A DNA stretch of 64,000 nucleotides, taken from Methylobacterium planeticum (GTDB lineage: Bacteria; Pseudomonadota; Alphaproteobacteria; Rhizobiales; Beijerinckiaceae). The stretch's first letter is position 1. Every line of letters starts with the position of its first letter. The notes under the pieces are model-generated. The model had not been told where the DNA came from. It worked only from the letters and a program-made list of their open reading frames with translations, and made no database searches. The translations under genes and the position numbers were made by a program. The stretch covers positions 1-64,000 of the forward strand of contig NZ_VZZJ01000002.1 of NCBI RefSeq assembly GCF_008806345.1, given 5' to 3'. Below, in pieces: positions 15,591-24,605 of this stretch.

Positions 15591-16811
15591 TCAGGCCCGG
15601 GGCAGCATCCGGTCGCTGATGATGCGGCGCTGAATCTCGCTCGTCCCCTCGAAGATCGTCGTCAGTCGGGCGTCCCGCCAATAGCGCTCGACGCGGCGCT
15701 CCGTCGTGTAGCCGTTGCCGCCGTGGAGCTGCATCGCCTGGTTCGTCACGCGCACGGCCATCTCGGTCGCCAGGAGCTTGACCATGGCGGACTCGCTCTC
15801 GGCCGGCTCGCCCTGATCGAGCAGGTGCGCGACCTGCTGCCAGAAGGCGCGGGCCTGGGCCACCTCGGCCGCCATGTCGGCCAAGGCGAAGCGGAGCGCC
15901 TGGAACGCCCCGATGGGATGGCCGAATTGCTCGCGCTCCTGCAGGTAGGCCTGGCAATCCTCGACGGCCGCCCGCGCGACGCCGACGGCGCGCGCGGCGG
16001 TGTGCACCCGCGCGATGTTGAGGCCGCGCTGCACGGCGGCGAAGCCGCCCGAATCCGCATCCGCCCCGACGTCGCCGTAGAGCCCGGTGAGGCGGTCGCT
16101 CTCCGGCACCCGGACCCCGTCGAGCTCGAGCTGCCAGGTCAGGAAGCCGTGATAGCCGATCTTGTCGATGACCTGCCCGGTCATGCCCGGCGGAAACGTG
16201 CCGGGCTCCTTGACGACCAGGAAGGGTTCGAGCCCGGCCGAGCGGGGCTCGCCGGGCTCAGGCTCGCGGGTGCGCGCCAGGACCTCGATGAAATCCGCCG
16301 CGAGGGCGAAGCCGGCCCATCGCTTGGTGCCGGTCAGCACCCACGCGTCGCCGTCCCGCACCGCCCGGGTCTGGACGCCGGCCAGATCCGAGCCGGCGGT
16401 CGGCTCCGACAGGGCGATGCCTCCGATCCAGCGGCCTTGCGCGGAATTCCGCAGCAGAGCGGCCCGGCGCCCGTCGTCGAGCGTCTGCGTGCCGAGGCCC
16501 TGTCCCCGCGCCAGGATGCTCCCGACCGAGAGCCAGGCGCGGGCCAACTCCTCCGAGACGAGGCAGTACTCGAACACGCCGAGACCCAGGCCACCATGCT
16601 CGGTGGGAATCGTGATGCCGAACCATCCCTTCGCGGCCATCGCGTCGATCAGGCTGCGGGGCATCTCGGCCTTCTGCGGGTCGCACTCGTCCGCGACCGG
16701 CATGACGACGTCGCGCGCGAAGGCGCGAGCCTCCGCCTGCAGCGCGGCACGGGCCTCGCTGTGCCAGGGCGACAGCAATTCAGGCGGCCGGGGAGCCACG
16801 GGGTTCGGCAT
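15591..16811 (-). CDS. acyl-CoA dehydrogenase
   Basis: The 406-residue flavoprotein is full length. It shows WFGITIPTEHGG near residue 60, the FAD/substrate segment GGIALSEPTAGSDLAGVQTRA near residue 130, MAVRVTNQAMQLHGGNGYT, and the C-terminal FEGTSEIQRRIISD with the catalytic-type Glu. It oxidises an acyl-CoA to the trans-2-enoyl-CoA, passing electrons to electron-transfer flavoprotein. Chain length cannot be told. It stands alone, convergent with the ligase-like gene. An acyl-CoA synthetase that could feed the same pathway lies 4 kb away. Confidence 0.9.
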   Translation of the reverse strand: MPNPVAPRPPELLSPWHSEARAALQAEARAFARDVVMPVADECDPQKAEMPRSLIDAMAAKGWFGITIPTEHGGLGLGVFEYCLVSEELARAWLSVGSILARGQGLGTQTLDDGRRAALLRNSAQGRWIGGIALSEPTAGSDLAGVQTRAVRDGDAWVLTGTKRWAGFALAADFIEVLARTREPEPGEPRSAGLEPFLVVKEPGTFPPGMTGQVIDKIGYHGFLTWQLELDGVRVPESDRLTGLYGDVGADADSGGFAAVQRGLNIARVHTAARAVGVARAAVEDCQAYLQEREQFGHPIGAFQALRFALADMAAEVAQARAFWQQVAHLLDQGEPAESESAMVKLLATEMAVRVTNQAMQLHGGNGYTTERRVERYWRDARLTTIFEGTSEIQRRIISDRMLPRA

Positions 16812-16884
16812 GCATCCTCCCGAGCGGTTCTTGTTCTCTGCACCGGCCCGCCCGCCGGTGTGGCCTTGGCCGTCCTAGCACGCT

Positions 16885-17541
16885 TCAATGCTGCGCGAAG
16901 CCGGCCGCCATGTTGATCGCGAGGGCGAGGACGCTCGTGTTGAAGAAGTAGGCGTAGATCGTCTGCACCGTGGCGATGCGGCGCATCGTCTTCGAGGTGA
17001 TGTCGGTGTCCGAGGTCTGCGAGGTCGCCCCGATCGTGACGGAGAAGTAGAGGAAGTCCCAGAAATCGGGATCGTCGTCGCCGTTGAAGTCGAGGCCGCC
17101 GCGGCCCTGCCCCGCGCCCGCCTCGCCGTAGTAGAGATGCGCGTAGTGGATCGCGAAGACGGTCTGCACGAAGGCCCAGGCGCAGATCATCGTCGCGGAG
17201 GCGAGCGCCAGATGGGCGAATTGGTAGCCGTCCTTCTCGCGCTCGCCGAAGACCAGCATGGCGACGGCACCGAAGCTCGCCGCCGTCGACAGGATCGCGA
17301 AGAGCGAGACCGCGAGCGCGCTGTCGTCGAGCCGGGAGGCCTCGTCGCGCAGGGCGTCGCGGGGCTGGCGCGCGGCCCGCGTCACCACGAGGGCGATGTA
17401 GGCCACGACGCCGACGCACCAGCCGAGGAGCAGGCGGCTCCAGAGCGAGGCGACCGGCAGGGCGAGCGTGAGGAGGATCGCCAGGACGATGCAGCCGAGG
17501 AGACGCGGGCGCAGCCAGAAGGCGCGAAGCGGGTTGGTCAT
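16885..17541 (-). CDS. DUF1345 family membrane protein
   Basis: The 218-residue protein has five or so membrane spans and matches DUF1345 over its length. It has paired N-terminal spans, then FAHLALASATMICAWAFVQTVFAIHYAHLYY in the middle, DFWDFLYFSVTIGATSQTSDTD, and a final IYAYFFNTSVLALAINMAAGF. The FLYFS-TIG-T-QTSD block resembles the pore loop of small potassium channels, but transport has not been shown to my knowledge. It lies 26 bases downstream of the outer-membrane barrel gene and is probably in one operon with it. Confidence 0.85.
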   Translation of the reverse strand: MTNPLRAFWLRPRLLGCIVLAILLTLALPVASLWSRLLLGWCVGVVAYIALVVTRAARQPRDALRDEASRLDDSALAVSLFAILSTAASFGAVAMLVFGEREKDGYQFAHLALASATMICAWAFVQTVFAIHYAHLYYGEAGAGQGRGGLDFNGDDDPDFWDFLYFSVTIGATSQTSDTDITSKTMRRIATVQTIYAYFFNTSVLALAINMAAGFAQH

Positions 17542-17567
17542 GGGGGAGGCTCGTCTCTCGGGCTGGC

Positions 17568-18524
17568 TCAGAACTCGACGCCGAGCTTCACCCGGACGGC
17601 GTGGCGCTCGAAATGGTTGAGGTCGAAGGCGCGGCCCGCATCCTCCGGGTCGCGGTTGCGTCCGGCGACCTGCGTCGAATAAGCGAGCGTCAGGAAGGCC
17701 TTATCGGAGAAGCGCTGGTACAACGCCGGCCCGACGAAGACCGCCTGGCCCTCGAAGCGGTTCAGAAAGGCGCCGTCATAGGCGCGCAGGTAGCGCACCT
17801 CCGGGCCGATGAACGTGTCCTGTCCGACGCGCGTCATGACGGCGTTCGACCAGAGCAGCGTCGAGGACCGGTCCCCCTCCCGCGAGCCGCGCAGGCGGGC
17901 GACGGTCGGCTCGAAGCTGAGGTTGCTGCCGAGCCAGACCCGGTCCGGCACGAGGCGCAGGTCGAGCTGGATCAGGCTTTCCATGTCGAAGATGTCCGCG
18001 CCCTGCCCCTCGACCGGGAGCACGCGGGCGAAACGCGGCCTGAATTCGACTGCAAGTCCAAGGGGTTGGTTATTCGAGGCCTTGACGAACTGGTACTTCA
18101 CCTCGAGGGAGACGCCGTCGAAGGCGACGTTCGACTTGTCGTTGAGGTCGGTGATGTTGCGCACGCGGCGGAGGTCGCCGAACAATCCGAGCTCGATGCT
18201 GAGGGTGTCGAGGGGATCGAACTGGTAGCTCAGCTTCGTGTTGGCGACGGCGTAGCCGGAGGGCCCGGATTCGGCCCGGCGCTTGCTGAAGCGGATCACG
18301 GTGTCGGACAGGATTTCCTGCTCGCCCTTCTTGCCCGTGTCCGAGCCCTCGGTGAAGCCGAACAGGTTCTCGGTGTCGACCTCGTCGGCCTTGTCCTTGG
18401 AAGACTTGGGTTTTTCACGCTCGGACGCGTCCTGGCCCGCGGCCGGCGGGCCGGCGAGCGCCGGCGGCGAGGCCAGCAGCCCGAGGGCCAGCAGGGCCGA
18501 TCCGGCGCGTCGACACGATCTCAT
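17568..18524 (-). CDS. outer-membrane beta-barrel-like protein
   Basis: The 318-residue protein starts with a signal peptide (SALLALGLLASPPALAGP), followed by a charged, Lys/Glu-rich linker. The rest is a series of alternating hydrophobic strands and turns typical of a barrel (SYQFDPLDTLSIELGLFG, KLGVEF at the end). The C-terminus ends in Phe, as outer-membrane proteins usually do. Homologues I recall are annotated as hypothetical or transporter-like barrels. It is upstream of and close to the DUF1345 gene. The ATG at 18524 is chosen because the signal peptide begins there. Confidence 0.7.
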   Translation of the reverse strand: MRSCRRAGSALLALGLLASPPALAGPPAAGQDASEREKPKSSKDKADEVDTENLFGFTEGSDTGKKGEQEILSDTVIRFSKRRAESGPSGYAVANTKLSYQFDPLDTLSIELGLFGDLRRVRNITDLNDKSNVAFDGVSLEVKYQFVKASNNQPLGLAVEFRPRFARVLPVEGQGADIFDMESLIQLDLRLVPDRVWLGSNLSFEPTVARLRGSREGDRSSTLLWSNAVMTRVGQDTFIGPEVRYLRAYDGAFLNRFEGQAVFVGPALYQRFSDKAFLTLAYSTQVAGRNRDPEDAGRAFDLNHFERHAVRVKLGVEF

Positions 18525-18688
18525 CCCGGCCCCCGCCCTGGCCCCGCCGCTGCGCAGGGCCCCCCGTCCACGCCGCCCACGATCTGGCATGCCATGCGCC
18601 GCCCTGGCTGCGGCGGGGCCGCCACAGATGGAAGAAATCATGAACGATCGGCAGCATTCGGAACGGATTCGCGGATGAACGCACCCAC

Positions 18689-18750
18689 GCCGCGCGTACG
18701 GGCCTGAAAGGCCGCGCGTGCGGGCCTGGGATGCCGCGCGTGCGGGCCCG
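18689..18750. repeat. three tandem 22-bp imperfect repeats
   Basis: GCCGCGCGTACGGGCCTG at 18689-18706 recurs at 18711 and 18733 with one or two changes, giving a 22-base period. The array lies between the barrel gene and the stop codon of the SGNH gene. It is short and probably arose by slippage. Confidence 0.7.
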
Positions 18751-18753
18751 GAT

Positions 18754-19836
18754 TCAGGCCCCCGGAGGCGCGGCGGGAGGTCCCGCGTCCGGGGCCGCCA
18801 GCACGGCGGCGTGGAAGCGCGCGCCGATGCGCCGGTAGGCCGCGAGGTTCGGATGCAGCCCGTCCGGCAGGCTGCGCGCCTCCGATGGCCCGAGCAGGTC
18901 GAGGCCGGACAGCGCCGCGATCCGCCGGTCGCCGATCGCGACCCGGTCGGCCACCACGCCGGCGAGGATCGCGCGCATGCGCTGGAGCGACAGGCCGCCG
19001 GCCTCGCCGCACGCCTCGCGGGAGGGCGAGAAGATCGGCGAGACCACGGTGACCGGCGTGTCGGGGTGCCCCTCGCGGATGATCGCCAGCATGGCGTGGG
19101 CCGCGTCCGCGAAGGTCCGCTCCTTCAGGAGCCCCTCCCCCCAGACGTTGATGCCGAGTTCGAGGACGATGCGGTCGGCGGGGCGGTCGCGCACGATCCG
19201 GGCGGCGAGCCCGCTCATCAGGCAGGAGCCTGCCCAGCCGAGATTGACCGCCTGCGCGCCCGCGAGGCCCGCCGCCACCGAGGGCCAGGAGCCGGAGCCG
19301 CTCTCGACCTCGACCCCGTGGGTGATGGAGCTGCCGTGGAAGACGATGACCGGGCGCGGGTCGGGCCAGGGTTCGAGCCGGGCCCCGTCCGCGATCGCGA
19401 TCCGCCTGAGCGCGACCGTCGCCCCTTGCGGGAACCACAGCTCGATCCGCCGCGTCCCCGGGGACCAGCCGCCGAGGTCGAGCTCGGCCTCCGGATCGCC
19501 GATCAGCGGACCCTCCGGCGCCCGCTGCGCCCCGCCGCGGGCGACGAAGCGGCCGGCGGGCTGCCCGTCGACGAACAGCTCGTAGCGGGCGGGCCACTGG
19601 CCGGGCCGGATCAGGTAGGCCTGGTGCTGGGTCGTGGAGAGGCGCAGCCACGGGCTGTCGGTGACCAGCCGCAGGCGGATGCCCGCCGTCATGGCGGCCA
19701 TCCAGCGGGTGAAGGGATCGTGGAGGCGCCGCTCCCCGGCGGGCAGGCGCACCGGCTGGACGCCGTCCGCCCGGCGGATCAGCCCGACATGGCCGTGGAG
19801 CAGGGAGCCGAGATGCTGCGCGAGGTCGATCTGCAT
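18754..19836 (-). CDS. SGNH/GDSL-family hydrolase with N-terminal beta-sandwich
   Basis: The 360-residue protein has two parts. The first about 150 residues are strand-rich (LRLVTDSPWLRLSTTQHQAY, RYELFVDGQPAGRF, RRIELWFPQGATVALRRI) and resemble a carbohydrate-esterase jelly roll. The C-terminal part is a SGNH hydrolase: FHGSSITHG with the catalytic Ser, an invariant Gly in VNLGWAG, LELGINVWGE with the Asn, and DGLHPN with the Asp and His. Such two-part enzymes deacylate sugars or other esters. No signal peptide is visible. The ATG at 19836 follows a tandem 13-bp repeat. A nitroreductase gene diverges from it. Confidence 0.78.
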   Translation of the reverse strand: MQIDLAQHLGSLLHGHVGLIRRADGVQPVRLPAGERRLHDPFTRWMAAMTAGIRLRLVTDSPWLRLSTTQHQAYLIRPGQWPARYELFVDGQPAGRFVARGGAQRAPEGPLIGDPEAELDLGGWSPGTRRIELWFPQGATVALRRIAIADGARLEPWPDPRPVIVFHGSSITHGVEVESGSGSWPSVAAGLAGAQAVNLGWAGSCLMSGLAARIVRDRPADRIVLELGINVWGEGLLKERTFADAAHAMLAIIREGHPDTPVTVVSPIFSPSREACGEAGGLSLQRMRAILAGVVADRVAIGDRRIAALSGLDLLGPSEARSLPDGLHPNLAAYRRIGARFHAAVLAAPDAGPPAAPPGA

Positions 19837-19883
19837 GGGACGGGCTTCGGGGACGGGCTTCGGGGACGGGCTTCGGGGACAGG
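19837..19883. repeat. three tandem 13-bp repeats in a divergent promoter region
   Basis: GGGACGGGCTTCG occurs at 19837, 19850 and 19863 without change and then partly at 19876. It lies directly upstream of the SGNH gene start, so a copy-number change would alter spacing to the promoter or ribosome-binding site. Confidence 0.75.
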
Positions 19884-20013
19884 AGGTTCCGGGAGGCGGG
19901 CGCTTCCGGGCCGCGCAAGGTCCGGGACGCGGAGCTTGGGCGAGCCGGATGCATTTGCACAGCCCCGCGGCCTCGTGCATGGCGTGGGCGAGACCCGCTC
20001 CGGAGAGGCCCCC

Positions 20014-20613
20014 GTGACGACGCCCACGCCCCGCCAGCCAGACCACGAGATCGACCCGCTCTTCCTCGAGCGGCGCTCGCCCCGCGCCTTCACGGGCGAG
20101 GCGGTGCCGGAGGCGGAGCTGATGCGCATGTTCGAGGCGGCCCGCTGGGCCCCCTCCTCCTACAACTCGCAGCCCTGGCGCTTCGTCTACGCCCTGCGCG
20201 GCGACGCGCATTGGGAGACCCTGTTGGGGCTCCTCGTCCCCGGCAACCAGAAATGGGCCAAGGACACCGGCGCCCTCGTCATCCTGGTCTCCAGCAGCCA
20301 GATGCGGGTCGGCGAGGCGCTGCAGCCGTCCTGGAGCCATTCCCTCGATGCGGGGGCGGCCTCCCTCGCCTTCCAGCTCCAGGCGATCCGCCAGGGCTGG
20401 CACGTCCACGGCATGAGCGGCTTCGACAGGGAGCGGGCCCTCGCTGCCCTGAACGTGCCGGAGGGCTACCGCGCCGAGGCGGCCTACGCGGTCGGCCGCG
20501 CCACCCCGCACGCGGCGCTGAGCGAGGAGCAGCGGCTGAAGGAGGCCCCGAACGGGCGGCGCCCCATCACGGATTTCGTCTTCGCCGGGGGCTTCCCGGC
20601 CGCGAAGCCCTGA
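20014..20613 (+). CDS. nitroreductase family protein
   Basis: The 199-residue protein has the classic FMN-nitroreductase opening ERRSPRAFTGEAVPEAEL. It continues with ARWAPSSYNSQPWRF, which binds the phosphate and ring of FMN, and DAGAASLAFQLQAI around residue 110. Family members reduce nitro, quinone or flavin-type substrates with NAD(P)H. The start is a GTG with GGAGAGG upstream; no ATG is available in frame. Only seven bases separate its stop from the acyl-CoA synthetase gene, so the two are surely co-transcribed. Confidence 0.85.
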   Translation: MTTPTPRQPDHEIDPLFLERRSPRAFTGEAVPEAELMRMFEAARWAPSSYNSQPWRFVYALRGDAHWETLLGLLVPGNQKWAKDTGALVILVSSSQMRVGEALQPSWSHSLDAGAASLAFQLQAIRQGWHVHGMSGFDRERALAALNVPEGYRAEAAYAVGRATPHAALSEEQRLKEAPNGRRPITDFVFAGGFPAAKP

Positions 20614-20620
20614 TCGGCCC

Positions 20621-22252
20621 GTGCTCGATCCCGCCCCCGACCACGCGGCGCTCCGGGCCGGCTTCGCCTGGGACCTGCCCGCGCGCTACAACATGGGCGT
20701 CGAGATCTGCGACCGGTTCGCGGAACGCGCGCCGGACCGCCCCGCCATCCTGGAGGTGGCGCGGGACGGCGCGTTCGAGCGCGTGACCTTCGGGCAGCTG
20801 CGGGACGGCTCGAACCGGCTCGCCGGGGCCCTGCGCGGGCGCGGCATCGGGCCGGGGGACCGGATCGCGGTCCTGCTGCCGCAATCGGCCGCGGTGGTGG
20901 TGGCGCACGCGGCCGCCTACAAGCTCGGCGCCGTCGCGGTGCCGCTGGCGGGCCTGTTCGGGCCGGAGGCCCTGGCCTACCGCCTCGCCGATTCCGGCGC
21001 CCGGGCCCTCGTCACCGACGCGGCGGGCCTCGCCAAGCTCGCGGGTCTTCGCGAGGGCCTGCCCGCGCTCCGGCTGATCGTCGCCATCGCGGGCGCCGAG
21101 GCCTCCGGGCAGGCCGACGTGGTGGCCTTTGCGGACCTCGTGGACGGGATGCCCGCCGCGTTCGAGGCCGCCGACACCACGCCGGACGACCCCGCCCTGA
21201 TGATCTACACCTCGGGCACGACGGGGCCGGCCAAGGGGGCGCTGCACGGGCACCGGGTGCTGCCCGGCCACCTGCCGGGCTGGCGCATGATGCACGATTT
21301 CCCGCCGAAGGGCGGCGACCTGATGTGGACGCCCTCGGACTGGGCCTGGGCCGGCGGCCTCCTCAACGCCCTGATGCCGAGCCTGCATTACGGCATCCCG
21401 GTGGTGGCGCGGGCGCATCTGCGCTTCGAGCCCGAGGCGGTGCTGGGGATGATCGCGGACCTGCGCATCACCAACCTGTTCATGCCGCCGACCGCCCTGC
21501 GGATGCTGCGGGCGGTCGAGGCCCCGCGCGCGCGCTTCGACCTCTCGGCCCTGCGCAACATCGCCTCGGCCGGCGAGGCGCTCGGGCCCGAGACCTTCGC
21601 CTGGGCCGAGCGGGAGCTCGGGCTCACCATCGGGGAGGCCTACGGCCAGACCGAGTGCAACCTCGTCCTGGCCGCCTGCCGGGCGGCGGGCGTCGCCCGG
21701 CCGGGCTCCACCGGCAAGCCGGTGCCGGGCCACCGCGTGGCAATCCTGCGGCCGGACGGGAGCGAGACGGACACGGACGAGACCGGCGAGATCTGCGTCG
21801 CCCGGCCCGACCCCGTGATGTTCCTGCGCTACTGGAACCAGCCGGAGGCGACGGAGCGGAAGTTCCGCGGCGACTGGATGCTCACGGGCGACCAGGCCCG
21901 GCGCGACGCCGAGGGCTACATCCACTTCGTCGGGCGCGAGGACGACCTCATCACCTCGGCGGCCTACCGGATCGGGCCGACCGAGATCGAGGATTGCCTC
22001 CTGCGCCATCCGGCGGTGGCGCTCGCGGCGGCGGTCGGCAAGCCCGACCCGCTGCGCACCGAGATCGTCAAGGCCTTCGTGGTGCTGCGGCCGGGGCAGA
22101 CCCCGTCCGAGGCCCTCGCGGCCGAGATCCAGGCCTTCGTGCGCGAGCGGCTCTCGGCGCACGAATACCCGCGCGAGATCGCCTTCCGGGAGAGCCTGCC
22201 CATGACCACGACGGGCAAGATCATCCGGCGGCAATTGCGGGACGAGGGCTGA
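20621..22252 (+). CDS. acyl-CoA synthetase (AMP-forming)
   Basis: The 543-residue enzyme has the full AMP-binding fold. The P-loop-like YTSGTTGPAKGA is near residue 195, then WTPSDWAWAGGL, the AMP motif YGQTE near 340 and the hinge LTGDQARRDAEGYIHF. The C-terminal lysine motif TTTGKIIRRQLR lies close to the end. It activates a carboxylic acid to acyl-AMP and then acyl-CoA. The segment around AWAGGLL and the length put it with the medium-chain/acetyl-type synthetases rather than long-chain FadD. It starts at a GTG and follows the nitroreductase gene by seven bases. Confidence 0.88.
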   Translation: MLDPAPDHAALRAGFAWDLPARYNMGVEICDRFAERAPDRPAILEVARDGAFERVTFGQLRDGSNRLAGALRGRGIGPGDRIAVLLPQSAAVVVAHAAAYKLGAVAVPLAGLFGPEALAYRLADSGARALVTDAAGLAKLAGLREGLPALRLIVAIAGAEASGQADVVAFADLVDGMPAAFEAADTTPDDPALMIYTSGTTGPAKGALHGHRVLPGHLPGWRMMHDFPPKGGDLMWTPSDWAWAGGLLNALMPSLHYGIPVVARAHLRFEPEAVLGMIADLRITNLFMPPTALRMLRAVEAPRARFDLSALRNIASAGEALGPETFAWAERELGLTIGEAYGQTECNLVLAACRAAGVARPGSTGKPVPGHRVAILRPDGSETDTDETGEICVARPDPVMFLRYWNQPEATERKFRGDWMLTGDQARRDAEGYIHFVGREDDLITSAAYRIGPTEIEDCLLRHPAVALAAAVGKPDPLRTEIVKAFVVLRPGQTPSEALAAEIQAFVRERLSAHEYPREIAFRESLPMTTTGKIIRRQLRDEG

Positions 22253-22631
22253 GCCGGACGCGTGACCCGGCAGGGTAACGGGGAGGGTGACGGGGAGGAC
22301 GACCGGACGGAGACGCGGCGGCGGCCCCGGCCGACCCGGCCGATGACGCCGTCCACCGGGGTGGCGAGCACGGGCGTCGCGGGCCATGTCCGGGTCCTGC
22401 GGCGGGATCCGGGTGTTCCGCGTCGGGACGCTCGGACGATCCCGCCCCCGCTGAACGTCGACGCGACGGTTGTGCGGGGCGTTACGACCAGGCCGTCCCC
22501 ATCGGCCGGCGCGCCCTCCCCACGGGCGGTCCCGGCCGTCCCGAATTCGGCTCGCCGCCTGCCGGGGCGCCGATCGCGGGCCGGCCGGAGGCGCGGCGTT
22601 CCGCCCGGCGGACGCGGCGCCTCCGTAGTCG
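22253..22631. other. intergenic stretch upstream of the ahcY control region
   Basis: About 380 very GC-rich bases hold no credible frame. A small 12-base tandem duplication (gggtaacgggga/gggtgacgggga) lies near 22273-22296. I recognise no S-adenosylhomocysteine riboswitch; the inferred ahcY leader is too short to hold one. Confidence 0.4.
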
Positions 22632-22649
22632 CATAAAGACATCTTTATG
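22632..22649. promoter_or_regulatory. palindromic operator upstream of ahcY, SahR-like
   Basis: CATAAAGA-CA-TCTTTATG is a perfect palindrome with eight-base arms, AT-rich within very GC-rich DNA. It ends two bases before a likely -35 element of ahcY. As I recall, the ArsR-type regulator SahR, which responds to S-adenosylhomocysteine, binds AAAGATATCTTT-like palindromes before ahcY in alphaproteobacteria. The regulator identity is inferred. Confidence 0.7.
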
Positions 22650-22651
22650 TC

Positions 22652-22681
22652 TTGATTGCCTCGCGGAGCGCGCCCTGCTAT
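22652..22681 (+). promoter_or_regulatory. likely sigma-70 promoter of ahcY
   Basis: TTGATT at 22652-22657 and TGCTAT at 22676-22681 are separated by 18 bases. A start near 22688 would give a leader of about 35 bases, with GGAGCATCG as the ribosome-binding region. The palindrome at 22632-22649 adjoins the -35 element. Confidence 0.5.
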
Positions 22682-22722
22682 AGCCCTCGCAGACCCGCAA
22701 CGCGACACGGAGCATCGACCAC

Positions 22723-24123
22723 ATGGCTCAGGATTACATCGTCAAGGACATCGGACTCGCCGATTACGGCCGCAAGGAGATCTCGATCGCCGAGAGCGAG
22801 ATGCCGGGCCTGATGGCCGTGCGCGAGGAATACGCCGCGAGCCAGCCCCTGAAGGGCGCCAAGATCGCCGGCTCGCTGCACATGACGATCCAGACCGCCG
22901 TGCTGATCGAGACCCTGAAGAGCCTCGGGGCCGACATCCGCTGGGTGTCCTGCAACATCTACTCGACCCAGGACCACGCCGCCGCCGCGATCGCCGCCGC
23001 CGGCATCCCGGTCTTCGCCATCAAGGGCGAGACCCTGGCGGAGTACTGGGACTACACCGCCAAGCTGTTCGACTGGCATGACGGCGGCATGCCGAACATG
23101 ATCCTCGACGACGGCGGCGACGCCACCATGTTCGTGCATCTGGGCCTGCGCGCCGAGAACGGCGACACCGCCTTCCTGGACAAGCCGGGCTCCGAGGAGG
23201 AGGAGATCTTCTTCGCGCTCCTCAAGAAGACGCTGAGCCAGAAGCCGAAGGGCTGGTTCGCCGGCCTCGCCGACGCGATCAAGGGCGTCTCCGAGGAGAC
23301 CACCACGGGGGTGCACCGCCTCTACATCCTGGCGAAGGAAGGCAAGCTGCTCTTCCCGGCGATCAACGTGAACGACTCGGTCACGAAGTCGAAGTTCGAC
23401 AACCTCTACGGCTGCCGCGAATCCCTCGTGGACGGCATCCGCCGCGGCACCGACGTGATGATGGCCGGCAAGGTCGCGATGGTCGCGGGCTTCGGCGACG
23501 TCGGCAAGGGCTCGGCCTCCTCGCTGCGCCACGCCGGCTGCCGGGTGCTGGTCTCGGAGATCGACCCGATCTGCGCGCTCCAGGCCGCCATGGAGGGCTA
23601 CGAGGTCGTCACCATGGAGGATGCCGCGCCGCGCGCCGACATCTTCGTGACCGCCACCGGCAACAAGGACATCATCACCCTCGACCACATGCGGGCGATG
23701 AAGGACCGGGCCATCGTCTGCAACATCGGCCACTTCGACAACGAGATCCAGGTCGCGGGCCTCAAGAACCTGAAGTGGACGAACATCAAGCCGCAGGTCG
23801 ACGAGATCACCTTCGCGGACGGCCACCGCATCATCCTCCTGTCGGAGGGGCGCCTGGTGAACCTCGGCAACGCCACCGGCCACCCGTCCTTCGTGATGTC
23901 GGCCTCGTTCACCAACCAGACGCTGGCCCAGATCGAGCTCTGGACCAACCCGGGCAAGTACGAGCGCCAGGTCTACACCCTGCCCAAGACCCTCGACGAG
24001 AAGGTCGCGGCCCTGCACCTCGACAAGATCGGCGCCAAGCTCTCGAAGCTGCGCCCCGACCAGGCCTCCTATATCGGCGTCTCCGAGGCGGGCCCGTTCA
24101 AGCCCGACCACTACCGCTACTGA
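22723..24123 (+). CDS. ahcY: adenosylhomocysteinase
   Basis: The 466-residue enzyme splits S-adenosylhomocysteine into adenosine and homocysteine, removing the product inhibitor of methyltransferases. Full-length motifs are present: the N-terminal ADYGRKEI and EMPGLMA, the [15 protein letters not shown] segment, the substrate Lys/Asp region [13 protein letters not shown], the NAD-binding [24 protein letters not shown], and the C-terminal KPDHYRY. It has the ~40-residue insertion usual for the bacterial/eukaryotic long form. A palindrome over the promoter suggests control by S-adenosylhomocysteine level. A terminator follows at 24176. Confidence 0.97.
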   Translation: MAQDYIVKDIGLADYGRKEISIAESEMPGLMAVREEYAASQPLKGAKIAGSLHMTIQTAVLIETLKSLGADIRWVSCNIYSTQDHAAAAIAAAGIPVFAIKGETLAEYWDYTAKLFDWHDGGMPNMILDDGGDATMFVHLGLRAENGDTAFLDKPGSEEEEIFFALLKKTLSQKPKGWFAGLADAIKGVSEETTTGVHRLYILAKEGKLLFPAINVNDSVTKSKFDNLYGCRESLVDGIRRGTDVMMAGKVAMVAGFGDVGKGSASSLRHAGCRVLVSEIDPICALQAAMEGYEVVTMEDAAPRADIFVTATGNKDIITLDHMRAMKDRAIVCNIGHFDNEIQVAGLKNLKWTNIKPQVDEITFADGHRIILLSEGRLVNLGNATGHPSFVMSASFTNQTLAQIELWTNPGKYERQVYTLPKTLDEKVAALHLDKIGAKLSKLRPDQASYIGVSEAGPFKPDHYRY

Positions 24124-24175
24124 GTCCGGGGCGGGCCCTGCGCCCGCTGGCGTACGGATTTCGCGCGTTTCGTGG

Positions 24176-24200
24176 AAGCCCGGCCCGGTGCCGGGCTTTC
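24176..24200 (+). terminator. rho-independent terminator of ahcY
   Basis: AAGCCCGGC at 24176-24184 pairs with GCCGGGCTT at 24190-24198 around a five-base loop. It ends in TTT. It lies 53 bases after the ahcY stop, so most transcripts should end here before divL. Confidence 0.75.
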
Positions 24201-24605
24201 TCGCGTTCCGGGGCCCCGCCGGGCCGGGCCCGCCCCCGTCCGGGCCGGGCCCGTGATTCGCTCAAAAACGCCGAACCCGGCCTGTGCGATAGGCCCGGCG
24301 GCGCGCGCCCCCCCGCGACGCAGGGCGAGGCCCGCCCGGCCCACGGAAGGCCCGAACCGTCAAGGTCCGAAACCCTACGGAAAGTGTGTCTTTCGTGTGT
24401 CGGGCGCGGTCGAGATGCAGCTTAGGGTTCTATGTTCGGCCGCCCCCCCTTCCGGCACGATTCTCCGGCGCGTTAGAGTGCGGCGATTCCTCAGATGAGG
24501 TGCCTCGCGAGCGGTTCGCGTCGCCGTCACGCGAGAACGGCGCGCTGCGCGCTGCGGGGCCGTGTTCGCGTGCCTCATCGAAGATTCGTGGAGGCGGTAC
24601 GGATC
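24201..24605. other. intergenic stretch upstream of divL
   Basis: No credible gene is seen. The stretch is GC-rich at first and drops in GC near 24380-24460, where a promoter for divL is most likely, but I cannot fix one. GGAGGCGG precedes the divL ATG at 24606. Confidence 0.35.

Noticed and set aside
22253..22722. Possible SAH riboswitch before ahcY
   Set aside because: No recognisable SAH-riboswitch core is seen, and the promoter inferred at 22652-22681 leaves a leader of about 35 bases.
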